From: Pseudomonas sp. K2I15
GTDB lineage: Bacteria > Pseudomonadota > Gammaproteobacteria > Pseudomonadales > Pseudomonadaceae
Reading direction: 5' to 3'
Assembly: GCF_002204795.1 (NCBI RefSeq)
Contig: NZ_NIXO01000001.1
Span: 124,001 to 188,000 of the forward strand
DNA: 64,000 nt
A program made the translations under genes and the position numbers. Under the pieces are notes generated by a model. That model was given only the letters and a program-made list of their open reading frames with translations, was not told the DNA's origin and ran no database searches. This document shows, piece by piece, positions 54,316-63,486 of the stretch. Positions within the stretch are counted from its first letter, which is position 1. Each line of letters starts with the position of its first letter.

Positions 54316-56601
54316 ATGAATGATCTGGCCAATTCCACCATGACGACGAGTTCTCCCCCCAAGCGCATTGACTTCAATACGCCTGAGCTGCAACGCAAGC
54401 GCCGCATCCGCGCGCTCAAGGATCGCCTGACCCGCTGGTACGTGCTGATCGGCGGCCTCGCCGTCCTGGGCGCGATCACCTTGATCTTCTTCTTCCTTGC
54501 CTACGTGGTCGCCCCGCTGTTCCACGGCGCCAACCTGACCAAGGAAGACGCCCTGACGCCTGCCTGGCTGCAGGACGCCGGCAAGCCGCTGATGATCTCC
54601 ATGGAAGAACAGAACCAGGTCGCCATGCGGATTTCCGACAAGGGCCAGGCGCTGTTCTTTAGCGTTGACACGGGTGCCGAACTCAAGCGCGTTGACCTGC
54701 CGTTACCGGCCGGTGTGACCGTCGCCTCCATCGGTGAAGACCAGCCCGGTAGCCCGCTGGTGATCCTCGGCCTGTCCAACGGCCAGTCCCTGGTGTTCCG
54801 CCACACTTATAAAGTGTCGTACCCGGACGGCAAGAAGACCATCTCGCCCGCCATCGAATACCCGTACGGCGAAACGCCGATCGTCCTCGACGAACAAGGT
54901 CGCCCGCTTGAGCACGTAGCGTTGAACGCCACCGACTCGACGCTGGTGGTGGCCGGTTCCAGCGGTGCGCATCTGAACGTGCTGTCCATCAGCCGTGAAG
55001 AAAACATGATGACCGAGGAAGTCACCACCGAGCAGAAGCGCATCGAGCTTCCACAAATGGCCGAGCCGGTGAGGTCCATCTTCGTTGACCCGCGCCAGCA
55101 GTGGCTTTACGTGATCAACGGCCGCGCCCAGGCAGACGTTTTCAGCCTGCGGGACAAGAGCCTCAACGGTCGATACAAATTATTGGAAGATGGCATTGCG
55201 CAAGTCACGGCCAGCACCCAACTGGTGGGCGGCATCTCGTTGATCATCGGTAACTCCAGCGGCGGCCTGGCGCAGTGGTTCATGGCCCGCGACCCGGACG
55301 GTGAACAACGCCTGAAGCAGATCCGTACCTTCCAGATGGGCACTGCGCCCATTGTTGAAATTACCGCTGAAGAGCGTCGTAAAGGCTTCACCGCCCTCGA
55401 CGCTTCCGGCAAGTTCGGCGTGTTCCACAGCACCGCCCACCGCACGCTGCTGGTGGATTCGGTGGTCGATGGCACCGGCGTCTTCGGCATGTCGCCACGG
55501 GCCAACCGTGTGATCGTCGAAGCCGGCGGCAAGCTGCAACCGCTGCTGCTGGACAACCCGCACCCGGAAGTTTCCTGGAGCGCGTTGTGGAGCAAGGTCT
55601 GGTACGAAAACTACGACGAGCCTAAATACGTCTGGCAATCGACCGCCGCTAACACCGACTTCGAACCCAAGATGAGCCTGGCCCCGCTGACCTTCGGTAC
55701 CCTGAAGGCTGCGTTCTACGCCATGCTGCTGGCGGCGCCACTGGCCGTTGCCGCTGCGATCTACACCGCTTACTTCATGGCCCCGAGCCTGCGCCGCAAG
55801 GTCAAGCCGGTGATCGAATTGATGGAAGCGATGCCGACGGTGATCCTCGGCTTCTTCGCCGGCCTGTTCCTGGCGCCGTATGTCGAAGGGCATTTGCCGG
55901 GTATTTTCAGCCTGCTGATGCTCCTGCCGATTGGCATCCTGGTCGCCGGCTTTGTCTTCAGCCGCCTGCCTGAGTCGATCCGCCTGCGGGTTCCGGACGG
56001 CTGGGAAAGCGCGATCCTGATTCCGGTAATCCTGTTTGTGGGCTGGCTCTCGCTGTACATGAGCCCGTACCTGGAAACCTGGTTCTTCGGCGGCGACATG
56101 CGCATGTGGATCTCCCACGACCTGGGGATTACCTACGACCAGCGCAACGCTCTGGTCGTCGGCCTGGCCATGGGTTTTGCGGTGATCCCGAACATCTACT
56201 CCATTGCCGAAGACGCCGTGTTCAGCGTGCCGCGCGGCCTGACCCTGGGCTCCCTGGCCCTGGGTGCCACGCCATGGCAGACCATGACGCGCGTCGTCAT
56301 CCTGACCGCCAGCCCGGGTATCTTCTCGGCACTGATGATCGGCATGGGGCGTGCGGTCGGTGAAACCATGATCGTGCTGATGGCCACCGGTAACACCCCG
56401 GTGATGGAGATGAACCTGTTTGAAGGCCTGCGCACGCTGGCGGCCAACGTCGCGGTGGAAATGCCCGAGTCGGAAGTCGGCGGTAGCCACTACCGCGTGC
56501 TGTTCCTCTCGGCGCTGGTGCTGCTGCTGTTCACCTTCATCATGAACACCCTCGCCGAGCTGATTCGTCAGCGTCTGCGCAAGAAATACTCGTCGCTTTA
56601 A
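54316..56601 (+). CDS. pstC: Phosphate ABC transporter permease PstC (long form)
   Basis: Inner-membrane permease of the Pst phosphate importer. The ATG at 54316 (AGGG site) gives 761 residues, more than twice E. coli PstC (319). After an N-terminal membrane segment (WYVLIGGLAVLGAITLIFFFLAYVVAPLF) comes a large periplasmic region of about 380 residues (beta-rich, with repeated LVVAG/VILGLS-like strands), then the BPD_transp_1 domain (about 445-745) with EAMPTVILGFFAGLFLAPYVEG and the EAA-like loop LGATPWQTMTRVVILTASPGIFSALMIGMGRAVGET. The long form is typical of Pseudomonas. pstA follows after 15 bases. Confidence 0.94.
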   Translation: MNDLANSTMTTSSPPKRIDFNTPELQRKRRIRALKDRLTRWYVLIGGLAVLGAITLIFFFLAYVVAPLFHGANLTKEDALTPAWLQDAGKPLMISMEEQNQVAMRISDKGQALFFSVDTGAELKRVDLPLPAGVTVASIGEDQPGSPLVILGLSNGQSLVFRHTYKVSYPDGKKTISPAIEYPYGETPIVLDEQGRPLEHVALNATDSTLVVAGSSGAHLNVLSISREENMMTEEVTTEQKRIELPQMAEPVRSIFVDPRQQWLYVINGRAQADVFSLRDKSLNGRYKLLEDGIAQVTASTQLVGGISLIIGNSSGGLAQWFMARDPDGEQRLKQIRTFQMGTAPIVEITAEERRKGFTALDASGKFGVFHSTAHRTLLVDSVVDGTGVFGMSPRANRVIVEAGGKLQPLLLDNPHPEVSWSALWSKVWYENYDEPKYVWQSTAANTDFEPKMSLAPLTFGTLKAAFYAMLLAAPLAVAAAIYTAYFMAPSLRRKVKPVIELMEAMPTVILGFFAGLFLAPYVEGHLPGIFSLLMLLPIGILVAGFVFSRLPESIRLRVPDGWESAILIPVILFVGWLSLYMSPYLETWFFGGDMRMWISHDLGITYDQRNALVVGLAMGFAVIPNIYSIAEDAVFSVPRGLTLGSLALGATPWQTMTRVVILTASPGIFSALMIGMGRAVGETMIVLMATGNTPVMEMNLFEGLRTLAANVAVEMPESEVGGSHYRVLFLSALVLLLFTFIMNTLAELIRQRLRKKYSSL

Positions 56602-56616
56602 GAAAGGTAGAAGTCT

Positions 56617-58287
56617 GTGAAACAGAACTCCCTGAATGGATGGTTCAAGAGCGGCGCCCCGGGCGTCTGGATCAGCGGTGGCGCGGTGTCCATCGCGGTC
56701 ATCATGACCCTTGGTTTGCTGGCCGTGATTGCCGTGCGCGGCCTGGGCCACTTCTGGCCGGCCGACCTGATCCAGGCCAGCTACAACGTACCGGGCCAGG
56801 AAAACCACATCGTCATCGGCGAAGTGGTGCAGAAAGAAGAAGTGCCTCGTGAGCGCCTGAAGAGCGCTGGTTTGCCGGTGCCCGACCAAGGCCCGGAGTT
56901 CATGACCCGCGAGCTGATCAAGGTCGGTAACCGCGACTTGAACGGCAACGACTTCACCTGGATCGTCGGCGAGTGGCTGACCAACCAGACCAAGCCGGCC
57001 GAACTGATGGCCATCGAACGTCGTGAATGGGGCAATTTCTACGGCACCCTGGTCAACGTCAAGCAGGACGGCAAGGTCATCGCCGAAGGCGAGGCCGCCT
57101 GGCCGGAACTGCAAGCCCGTGTCGACCGCGTGAATAAGCTCGCGGCCCAGCTCAAGACCCTTGAGAAGTCCGACATCGGCGCGATCAACGCCGGCCTCGA
57201 ACGCATCCGCCTGCACGGTCGCAAACTGGAGCTGGAAGGCAAGCTGGACGCCACCGCTCAAGCCGACATGGACAGCGGCCGCGCCGAACTGAACAACCGC
57301 TACAAAGACATCGAAGCCCGCCTGGCGGACCTGCACAGCCAGTTCAACCGCGACAGCCTCACCGCTCGCGATGCCAACGGCAAAGAGCTGGAAATCGGCA
57401 TCGGCAAGGTGGTGCATGCCTACCAGCCGAACGCCATGGGTTACGTGACCAAGGTGGGTTTCTACTTCAGCAAGGTCTGGGAATTCCTCAGCGACGACCC
57501 GCGGGAAGCCAACACCGAAGGCGGGATTTTCCCGGCGATCTTCGGCACCGTGATGATGACCCTGATCATGGCGATGATCGTGACTCCGTTCGGCGTGCTG
57601 GCGGCGGTGTACCTGCGTGAATACGCCAAGCAAAACACGCTGACCCGCATCATCCGCATCGCGGTAAACAACCTGGCGGGCGTTCCGGCTATCGTTTACG
57701 GCGTGTTCGGCCTCGGCTTCTTCGTCTACGTGCTGGGCGGCTCGCTCGACCGGCTGTTCTTCGCCGAAGCCCTGCCGGCTCCGACCTTCGGTACGCCGGG
57801 CTTGCTGTGGGCGTCCCTGACCCTGGCGCTGCTGGCGGTGCCGGTGGTGATCGTGGCCACCGAAGAAGGCCTGGCGCGGATTCCCCGCACCGTGCGTGAA
57901 GGTTCTTTGGCACTGGGCGCGACCAAGGCGGAAACGCTGTGGAAGATCGTGCTGCCGATGGCCAGCCCGGCGATGATGACCGGCATGATCCTCGCTGTGG
58001 CACGTGCCGCCGGTGAAGTGGCGCCGCTGATGCTGGTGGGTGTGGTGAAACTGGCGCCGTCGCTGCCGGTGGACGGCAACTACCCGTACCTGCACCTGGA
58101 CCAGAAGATCATGCACCTGGGCTTCCATATTTATGACGTCGGCTTCCAGAGCCCCAACGTTGAAGCTGCACGGCCGCTGGTGTACGCAACCGCCTTGCTG
58201 CTGGTGCTGGTGATCGCCACGCTCAACCTCTCGGCGGTGTGGATTCGTAACCACCTGCGCGAGAAGTACAAAGCGTTGGACAGTTAA
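56617..58287 (+). CDS. pstA: Phosphate ABC transporter permease PstA (long form)
   Basis: Second Pst permease, partner of PstC. The GTG start (AGAAAGG site) gives 556 residues, larger than E. coli PstA (296) because of an inserted periplasmic region (about 60-280, with a coiled stretch RVDRVNKLAAQLKTLEKSDIGAINAGLERIRLHGRKLELEGKL). The conserved transport domain (about 295-550) has AVNNLAGVPAIVYGVFGLGFFVY, ATEEGLARIPRTVREGSLALGATKAETLWKIVLPMASPAMMTGMILAVARAAGEVAPL. A REPIN lies between it and pstB. Confidence 0.94.
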   Translation: MKQNSLNGWFKSGAPGVWISGGAVSIAVIMTLGLLAVIAVRGLGHFWPADLIQASYNVPGQENHIVIGEVVQKEEVPRERLKSAGLPVPDQGPEFMTRELIKVGNRDLNGNDFTWIVGEWLTNQTKPAELMAIERREWGNFYGTLVNVKQDGKVIAEGEAAWPELQARVDRVNKLAAQLKTLEKSDIGAINAGLERIRLHGRKLELEGKLDATAQADMDSGRAELNNRYKDIEARLADLHSQFNRDSLTARDANGKELEIGIGKVVHAYQPNAMGYVTKVGFYFSKVWEFLSDDPREANTEGGIFPAIFGTVMMTLIMAMIVTPFGVLAAVYLREYAKQNTLTRIIRIAVNNLAGVPAIVYGVFGLGFFVYVLGGSLDRLFFAEALPAPTFGTPGLLWASLTLALLAVPVVIVATEEGLARIPRTVREGSLALGATKAETLWKIVLPMASPAMMTGMILAVARAAGEVAPLMLVGVVKLAPSLPVDGNYPYLHLDQKIMHLGFHIYDVGFQSPNVEAARPLVYATALLLVLVIATLNLSAVWIRNHLREKYKALDS

Positions 58288-58309
58288 TTGAAGTGAACGC
58301 GGACTAAAT

Positions 58310-58399
58310 AATGTGGGAGCGGGCTTGCTCGCGAATGCGGTGTTTCAGTAACACATAGGTCGACTGACCTGACGCTTTCGCGAGCAAGCCCGCTCCCAC
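58310..58399. repeat. REPIN-like doublet inside the pst operon
   Basis: Arms AATGTGGGAGCGGGCTTGCT and complement around about 40 bases lie in the 138-base gap between pstA and pstB. As RNA it would form a strong structure in the polycistronic message. Confidence 0.9.
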
Positions 58400-58425
58400 C
58401 GAATTGGTAGCACAGGGAGCATCCC

Positions 58426-59259
58426 ATGCAACATGAAACCCATTCCCACGGCATCAACATGTCAGCCCTGGGTCGCGACAAGCAGAGCCTGAGCCTGGCC
58501 CAGGAAACCGTGGCCATCGAAGTCCCGGGCCTGAGCCTGTACTACGGCGACAAGCAGGCGCTGTTCGACGTCAGCATGAACATCCCCAAGCAGCGCGTGA
58601 CCGCCTTCATCGGCCCGTCCGGCTGCGGCAAGTCGACCTTGTTGCGCACCTTCAACCGGATGAACGATCTGGTGGACGGCTGCCGCGTCGAGGGCGCGAT
58701 CAACCTGTACGGCACCAACATCTACCGCAAGGGCGAAGACGTGGCCGAGCTGCGTCGCCGGGTGGGCATGGTGTTCCAGAAGCCCAACCCGTTCCCCAAG
58801 ACCATCTACGAAAACGTGGTCTACGGCCTGCGCATCCAGGGCATCAACAAAAAACGCATCCTCGACGAAGCCGTTGAATGGGCGTTGAAAGGCGCGGCAC
58901 TGTGGGACGAGGTCAAGGACCGCCTGCACGAGTCGGCCCTGGGCCTGTCCGGCGGCCAGCAGCAACGTCTGGTAATCGCGCGCACCATCGCCGTGGAGCC
59001 GGAAGTGCTGCTGCTCGACGAACCGTGCTCGGCCCTCGACCCGATCTCCACGCTGAAAGTCGAAGAGCTGATCTACGAACTGAAATCCAAGTTCACCATC
59101 GTCATCGTGACCCACAACATGCAACAGGCGGCGCGGGTTTCCGACTACACCGCGTTCATGTACATGGGCAAACTGGTGGAATTTGGCGACACCGATACCC
59201 TATTCACCAACCCGGCGAAGAAGCAGACCGAAGACTACATCACCGGTCGCTACGGCTAG
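58426..59259 (+). CDS. pstB: Phosphate ABC transporter ATPase PstB
   Basis: ATPase of the Pst importer; also needed for the phosphate signal to PhoR. The 277-residue protein has Walker [10 protein letters not shown] (63-71), Q-loop [14 protein letters not shown], signature LSGGQQQR (174-181), Walker B LLLDEP (195-200) with CSALDP, and the switch histidine in IVTHNM. The N-terminal 25 residues ([16 protein letters not shown]...) are a Pseudomonas-type extension; M12 is an alternative start. phoU follows after 72 bases. Confidence 0.96.
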   Translation: MQHETHSHGINMSALGRDKQSLSLAQETVAIEVPGLSLYYGDKQALFDVSMNIPKQRVTAFIGPSGCGKSTLLRTFNRMNDLVDGCRVEGAINLYGTNIYRKGEDVAELRRRVGMVFQKPNPFPKTIYENVVYGLRIQGINKKRILDEAVEWALKGAALWDEVKDRLHESALGLSGGQQQRLVIARTIAVEPEVLLLDEPCSALDPISTLKVEELIYELKSKFTIVIVTHNMQQAARVSDYTAFMYMGKLVEFGDTDTLFTNPAKKQTEDYITGRYG

Positions 59260-59331
59260 CAGGTGGCTGGTTGCTCACTGAACTGATGCTGCGGTCGACC
59301 GCACCTTACTGGACGTTCCAAGGACGCCAAC

Positions 59332-60093
59332 ATGATTAGCAAAGAAGGCCTTACCCACCACATCTCCGCGCAGTTCAACGCCGAGCTTGAGGAAGTGCGC
59401 AGCCACCTCCTGGCCATGGGCGGGCTGGTGGAGAAGCAAGTCAACGATGCGGTCACCGCGCTGATCGAGGCCGACTCGGGCCTGGCCCAGCAAGTGCGCG
59501 AGATCGATGACCAGATCAACCAGATGGAACGCAACATCGACGAAGAATGCCTGCGCATCCTGGCCCGTCGTCAGCCGGCGGCGTCCGACCTGCGTTTGAT
59601 CATCAGCATCTCCAAGTCGGTGATCGACCTGGAGCGCATCGGCGACGAAGCCACCAAGATCGCCCGTCGCGCCATCCAGTTGTGCGAAGAAGGTGAAGCG
59701 CCGCGTGGTTATGTCGAAGTGCGCCACATTGGTGACCAGGTGCGCAACATGGTCCGCGACGCCCTCGACGCGTTTGCCCGCTTCGACGCCGAGCTGGCGT
59801 TGTCGGTGGCCCAGTACGACAAGATCATCGACCGTGAGTACAAGACCGCCCTGCGCGAGCTGGCGACCTACATGATGGAAGACCCGCGCTCTATCTCGCG
59901 GGTGTTGAGCATCATCTGGGTGCTGCGTTCGCTGGAGCGCATCGGCGACCACGCGCGCAATATCTCGGAACTGGTGATCTATCTGGTCCGTGGTACCGAC
60001 GTGCGGCACATGGGCCTCAAGCGCATGAAAGCCGAAGTTGAAGGCACAGCCGATCAAATCCCTAATGTTCCTGGCGTTCCTGACGATAAGTAA
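59332..60093 (+). CDS. phoU: Phosphate-specific transport regulator PhoU
   Basis: Negative regulator that links the Pst transporter with the PhoR kinase. The 253-residue protein has two three-helix PhoU repeats (about 20-110 and 125-215), each with the metal-binding E(D)xxxD motif (DLERIGDEATKIAR at about 101-114, SLERIGDHARNISE at about 203-216). Follows pstB by 72 bases and is followed by a clear terminator. Confidence 0.96.
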   Translation: MISKEGLTHHISAQFNAELEEVRSHLLAMGGLVEKQVNDAVTALIEADSGLAQQVREIDDQINQMERNIDEECLRILARRQPAASDLRLIISISKSVIDLERIGDEATKIARRAIQLCEEGEAPRGYVEVRHIGDQVRNMVRDALDAFARFDAELALSVAQYDKIIDREYKTALRELATYMMEDPRSISRVLSIIWVLRSLERIGDHARNISELVIYLVRGTDVRHMGLKRMKAEVEGTADQIPNVPGVPDDK

Positions 60094-60110
60094 GATTGCC
60101 CGAGAAATAA

Positions 60111-60135
60111 ACGCCCGGCCTTTGGTCGGGCGTTT
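60111..60135. terminator. Terminator after phoU
   Basis: ACGCCCGGCC-TTTG-GTCGGGCGT (one G-U-like position) then TTTT, 17 bases after the phoU stop; ends the pst-phoU transcription unit. Confidence 0.9.
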
Positions 60136-60261
60136 TCGTTTGTGGCGTACGAATTTTTGCGCGACGGGGAAACGTAAAGTCCCGGCGTGACTGAAGAGTT
60201 TTGGCGAAATGCCATCAGCGAAGCGTTATGCTTGCCGGGGTTTTTATAGGATGAAGGGTCG

Positions 60262-61161
60262 ATGAGCAAAGTCAGTGTATTGGTGGTGGATGACGCCTCG
60301 TTTATTCGCGATCTGGTGAAGAAGTGCCTGCGCAACTACTTCCCGGGGATCAAGATCGAAGATGCGGTGAACGGCAAAAAGGCCCAGGCCATCCTGATGC
60401 GCGAAACCTTCGACATGGTGCTGTGCGACTGGGAAATGCCGGAAATGTCTGGCCTCGAACTGTTGACCTGGTGCCGCGAGCAGCCACATCTGAAGACCAT
60501 GCCGTTTGTGATGGTGACCAGCCGTGGCGACAAGGAAAACGTGGTGCAGGCGATCCAGGCCGGCGTTTCCGGCTACGTCAGCAAGCCGTTCACCAATGAA
60601 CAGCTGTTGAACAAGGTCAAGCAGGCGCTGAACAAGATCGGCCGCCTCGACGCTTTGCTTGCCAGCGCACCGACGAAGATGAACTCGGCGTTCGGCAACG
60701 ATTCCCTCAGCGCCCTGACGGGCGGCAAGCCTGAAGCGATCAAGCCGGCTCCAGTGGCCGCGCCGAGCAAAGGTTTGCTCAACAGCCCGCCGGTGCAGGC
60801 CGCTCCGGCAGCGTCGCCAGCCGGCGGTCGTGGCCAGGGCCAGTTGCGCCTGTCCAGCGGCACCCAGCAGTGTGTGATCAAGGCGCTGAGCATCAAGGAG
60901 GCGCTGCTGGTGGTGCGTCGCGGTGAAGTCCTGCCTCAGGTACTGGAAAGCGCCGTGCTCGACCTGGAGCAGGGCGAAAACGCCGAGGTGGCCCGTCTCA
61001 ACGGCTACCTGCACGCCATCGTGGCCTACGAGCCCAGGCCTGACAGTGACTGGCTGCAGCTGACCTTCCGGTTTATCGACCAGGATGCGCAGAAGCTCGA
61101 TTACATCTCGCGGCTGATTGCCCGCGGCACCGCACAGAAGCATTTTGTGCCGGGTGCGTGA
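60262..61161 (+). CDS. CheY-like response regulator with C-terminal PilZ-like domain
   Basis: Two-component receiver protein of 299 residues. The receiver (about 1-125) has D10/D11, the phosphoacceptor D56 (LCDWEMPEMSG), T86 (MVTSRG) and K108 (SKPFTN). A Pro/Ala-rich linker (about 150-190) leads to a C-terminal domain (about 195-299; RLSSGTQQCVIKALSIKEALLVVRRGEVLP...VARLNGYLHAIVAYEPRPDSDWLQLTFRFI). The latter resembles a PilZ domain but lacks the clear RxxxR...D/NxSxxG c-di-GMP signature, so that call is tentative. No HTH, so it probably acts by protein contact. The same gene follows phoU in P. aeruginosa (PA5364) as I recall. Confidence 0.85.
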   Translation: MSKVSVLVVDDASFIRDLVKKCLRNYFPGIKIEDAVNGKKAQAILMRETFDMVLCDWEMPEMSGLELLTWCREQPHLKTMPFVMVTSRGDKENVVQAIQAGVSGYVSKPFTNEQLLNKVKQALNKIGRLDALLASAPTKMNSAFGNDSLSALTGGKPEAIKPAPVAAPSKGLLNSPPVQAAPAASPAGGRGQGQLRLSSGTQQCVIKALSIKEALLVVRRGEVLPQVLESAVLDLEQGENAEVARLNGYLHAIVAYEPRPDSDWLQLTFRFIDQDAQKLDYISRLIARGTAQKHFVPGA

Positions 61162-61253
61162 TCTGACAGCCAATTAAGGGGCAGCGCCTTATCCTGTATT
61201 GTCATGATCCTTTGCTAGCCTGCCATTCAGTCGTCCCTCGGCAGGCCAACCTC

Positions 61254-61904
61254 ATGCTCGTGCGCTCACTGCTGTTTTGTGGACTGTTCGCCGTCGCCAC
61301 GTCGGCGACGTCCATGACCCTCTACAAATCCATCGACGCTGACGGCGCCGTGGTCTTCAGCGACCGATACACACCCGGGGCGCAGGCGTTTGTGTATCAG
61401 CAGCGGGTGATTCAAAAGCCTGTGTATGCGCCGCAACCCGCGTCCTACCGCTATCCGTTGCCCTGGCGCGGCGGCCCGTTCCGCCTCACCCAAGGCCCAA
61501 ACGGGACCTTCAGCCACTCCGACCTCAAAAGCCGCTACGCCATGGACATCGCCATGCCCGAAGGCACGCCAATCATCGCGGCGCGCGCAGGTGTGGTGGT
61601 GAGAACCGAGAGTGCCCAATCCGGACGGGGCAGCGATCCCTCGGGCAATTTCGTGCGGGTGCAGCACGATGACGGTACCCAGGGCGTGTACCTGCACCTC
61701 AAGCAAGGTTCGGTCAGCGTCAGGGAAGGGCAGCGCGTGGCGGTGGGCAGCCCGTTGGCGCTGTCGGGCAATACCGGCAACAGCAGCGGGCCGCATCTGC
61801 ATTTTGTGGTGCAACGCACGACGGCGTTGGGGCTGGTGTCGATTCCGTATGAATTCAACCAGCCGGTGCAGGCGTTGCCCAATTTTGCATTGGGCACGCG
61901 GTAA
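61254..61904 (+). CDS. Secreted M23-type peptidase with N-terminal DUF4124-like region
   Basis: Periplasmic peptidoglycan endopeptidase candidate. The ATG at 61254 gives 216 residues: signal peptide (MLVRSLLFCGLFAVATSATS), a short DUF4124-like segment (MTLYKSIDADGAVVFSDRYTPGAQ), then a LytM/M23 domain (about 85-205). Zinc ligand candidates are H in FSHSDL, D in YAMDIAMPEGTP and H in GPHLHF (HxH). The first-ligand His is placed several residues before the Asp, as in YAxD-type M23 relatives. The frame upstream to 61212 is also open. A REPIN follows. Confidence 0.88.
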   Translation: MLVRSLLFCGLFAVATSATSMTLYKSIDADGAVVFSDRYTPGAQAFVYQQRVIQKPVYAPQPASYRYPLPWRGGPFRLTQGPNGTFSHSDLKSRYAMDIAMPEGTPIIAARAGVVVRTESAQSGRGSDPSGNFVRVQHDDGTQGVYLHLKQGSVSVREGQRVAVGSPLALSGNTGNSSGPHLHFVVQRTTALGLVSIPYEFNQPVQALPNFALGTR

Positions 61905-61910
61905 GGCTTA

Positions 61911-62010
61911 TGTAGGAGCGAGCTTGCTCGCGAAAAACCTGAGGGCGCCGCTGGGTGTCAGGTTCCCAGCAATATCGTTAACGTTCTTCGCGAGCAAGCT
62001 CGATCCTGCA
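61911..62010. repeat. REPIN-like doublet, class TGTAGGAGCGAGCTTGCTCG
   Basis: Left arm TGTAGGAGCGAGCTTGCTCG; right arm CGAGCAAGCTCGATCCTGCA with two changes. The spacer starts CGAAAAACCTGAGGGCGCCG, close to the copy at 12661. Lies between the M23 gene and the convergent CorC gene. Confidence 0.88.
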
Positions 62011-62021
62011 GGGAGCATGCT

Positions 62022-63362
62022 CTAATCGAGCAACAGCACCTTGGCCAACACGATCTTCGGCCCTTTCATCTTCTTGATGATGATCCGCAGGCCTTCAACC
62101 TCCAGCACTTCTTCCTCTTCCGGCACCCGTTTCAGGGTGTCGTAGATCAGCCCTGCCAGGGTCTCGGCTTCGATATGGTCCAGGTCGACGCCCAGCAGGC
62201 GCTCCACCTTGAACAGCGGCGTGTCACCACGCACCAGCAGCTTGCCCGGCTGGTACGCGAGGATGCCGCGCTCGGCCTTGCGGTGTTCGTCCTGGATGTC
62301 GCCTACCAGCACTTCCAGCACGTCTTCCATAGTCAGGTAGCCGATGATCTTGCCGTCGGCTTCTTCCACCAGGGCAAAGTGCGCGCCGCCTTTGCGGAAC
62401 TGCTCGAGCAATTGCGACAGCGGCATGTGGCGCGATACGCGCTCCAGTGGGCGGGTCAGTTCGGCCAGGTTGAACGACTCGGGAATATGGTCCAGGGCCG
62501 CCAGCTCGAGCAGCAGGTCCTTGATGTGCAGCAGGCCGACGAACTCGTTGCGCACGGCGTCGTACACCGGGTAGCGGCTGAACTTGTGGCGACGGAACAA
62601 CGCCAGGATTTCCTTGAGCGGGGCGTTGAAGTCCAGGGTCACCAGGTCTTCCCGGGAGTTGGCCCAGTCGACCACTTCCAGTTCGCCCATTTCCACGGCG
62701 GAGGCCAATACACGCATGCCTTGGTCGCTCGGGTCCTGGCCACGGCTGGAGTGCAGGATCAGTTTCAGTTCTTCACGGCTGTAATGGTGCTCGTGGTGCG
62801 GGCCAGGCTCGCCCTGGCCGGCGATGCGCAGGATGGCGTTGGCGCTGGCGTTGAGCAGGTAGATCGCGGGGTACATGGCCCAGTAGAACAGGTACAGCGG
62901 CACGGCAGTCCACAGCGACAGCAGCTCCGGCTTGCGAATCGCCCAGGACTTGGGCGCGAGTTCACCGACCACGATGTGCAGGTACGAGATCACGAAGAAG
63001 GCGGCAAAAAACGACACGCCCTTGATCACTTCCGGCGATTGCACGCCGATCGCGCCCAGCAACGGTTCGAGGATGTGCGCGAAGGCAGGCTCACCGACCC
63101 AACCCAGGCCCAGGGAGGCGAGGGTGATACCCAACTGGCAGGCCGACAGGTACGCGTCGAGCTGGCTGTGTACGGTGCGCAGGATCTGCCCGCGCCAGCC
63201 GTTTTTATGGGCGATGGCCTCGACCCGGGTCGAGCGCAGTTTGACCATGGCAAATTCCGCCGCAACGAAAAAACCGTTGAGCAGTACCAGGATCAGTGCA
63301 AAAAGAATCATGCCGAAGTCGGCGAAGAGTGTCGCGAGGGTGATGCCAGGGGAAGGGTCCAT
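62022..63362 (-). CDS. HlyC/CorC-family (CNNM-CBS-CorC) membrane transporter
   Basis: Putative Mg2+/Co2+ or Na+ transporter. The ATG at 63362 gives 446 residues: CNNM/DUF21 membrane domain (about 12-195; ILVLLNGFFVAAEFAMVKLRSTR and QLGITLASLGLGWVGEPAF), a CBS-pair (about 210-335; DFNAPLKEILALFRRHKFSRYPVYDAVRNEFVGLLHIKDLL) and a C-terminal CorC_HlyC domain (about 350-440; AYQPGKLLVRGDTPLFKVERLLG). The gene lies downstream of phoR on the same strand, 124 bases after it. The frame extends to 63437. Confidence 0.92.
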   Translation of the reverse strand: MDPSPGITLATLFADFGMILFALILVLLNGFFVAAEFAMVKLRSTRVEAIAHKNGWRGQILRTVHSQLDAYLSACQLGITLASLGLGWVGEPAFAHILEPLLGAIGVQSPEVIKGVSFFAAFFVISYLHIVVGELAPKSWAIRKPELLSLWTAVPLYLFYWAMYPAIYLLNASANAILRIAGQGEPGPHHEHHYSREELKLILHSSRGQDPSDQGMRVLASAVEMGELEVVDWANSREDLVTLDFNAPLKEILALFRRHKFSRYPVYDAVRNEFVGLLHIKDLLLELAALDHIPESFNLAELTRPLERVSRHMPLSQLLEQFRKGGAHFALVEEADGKIIGYLTMEDVLEVLVGDIQDEHRKAERGILAYQPGKLLVRGDTPLFKVERLLGVDLDHIEAETLAGLIYDTLKRVPEEEEVLEVEGLRIIIKKMKGPKIVLAKVLLLD

Positions 63363-63486
63363 GATGGGGTTTTGCGGGTTCCGTCTAATCAAAAAGGGTG
63401 AGCAGGTGGGCCTGAAAGGCAGGCACAAGTCAGCCAATGTAGCGGCTGACGGGGCGCTTGCCTAGTGGCGGCTGCCGGGTGGAGGC

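Noticed and set aside
55180..58254. 1,024-codon open frame antisense to pstC and pstA
   Set aside because: It is the mirror of high-GC coding sequence, very rich in His, Gln and Arg, with no recognisable domain, and it opposes two certain genes.
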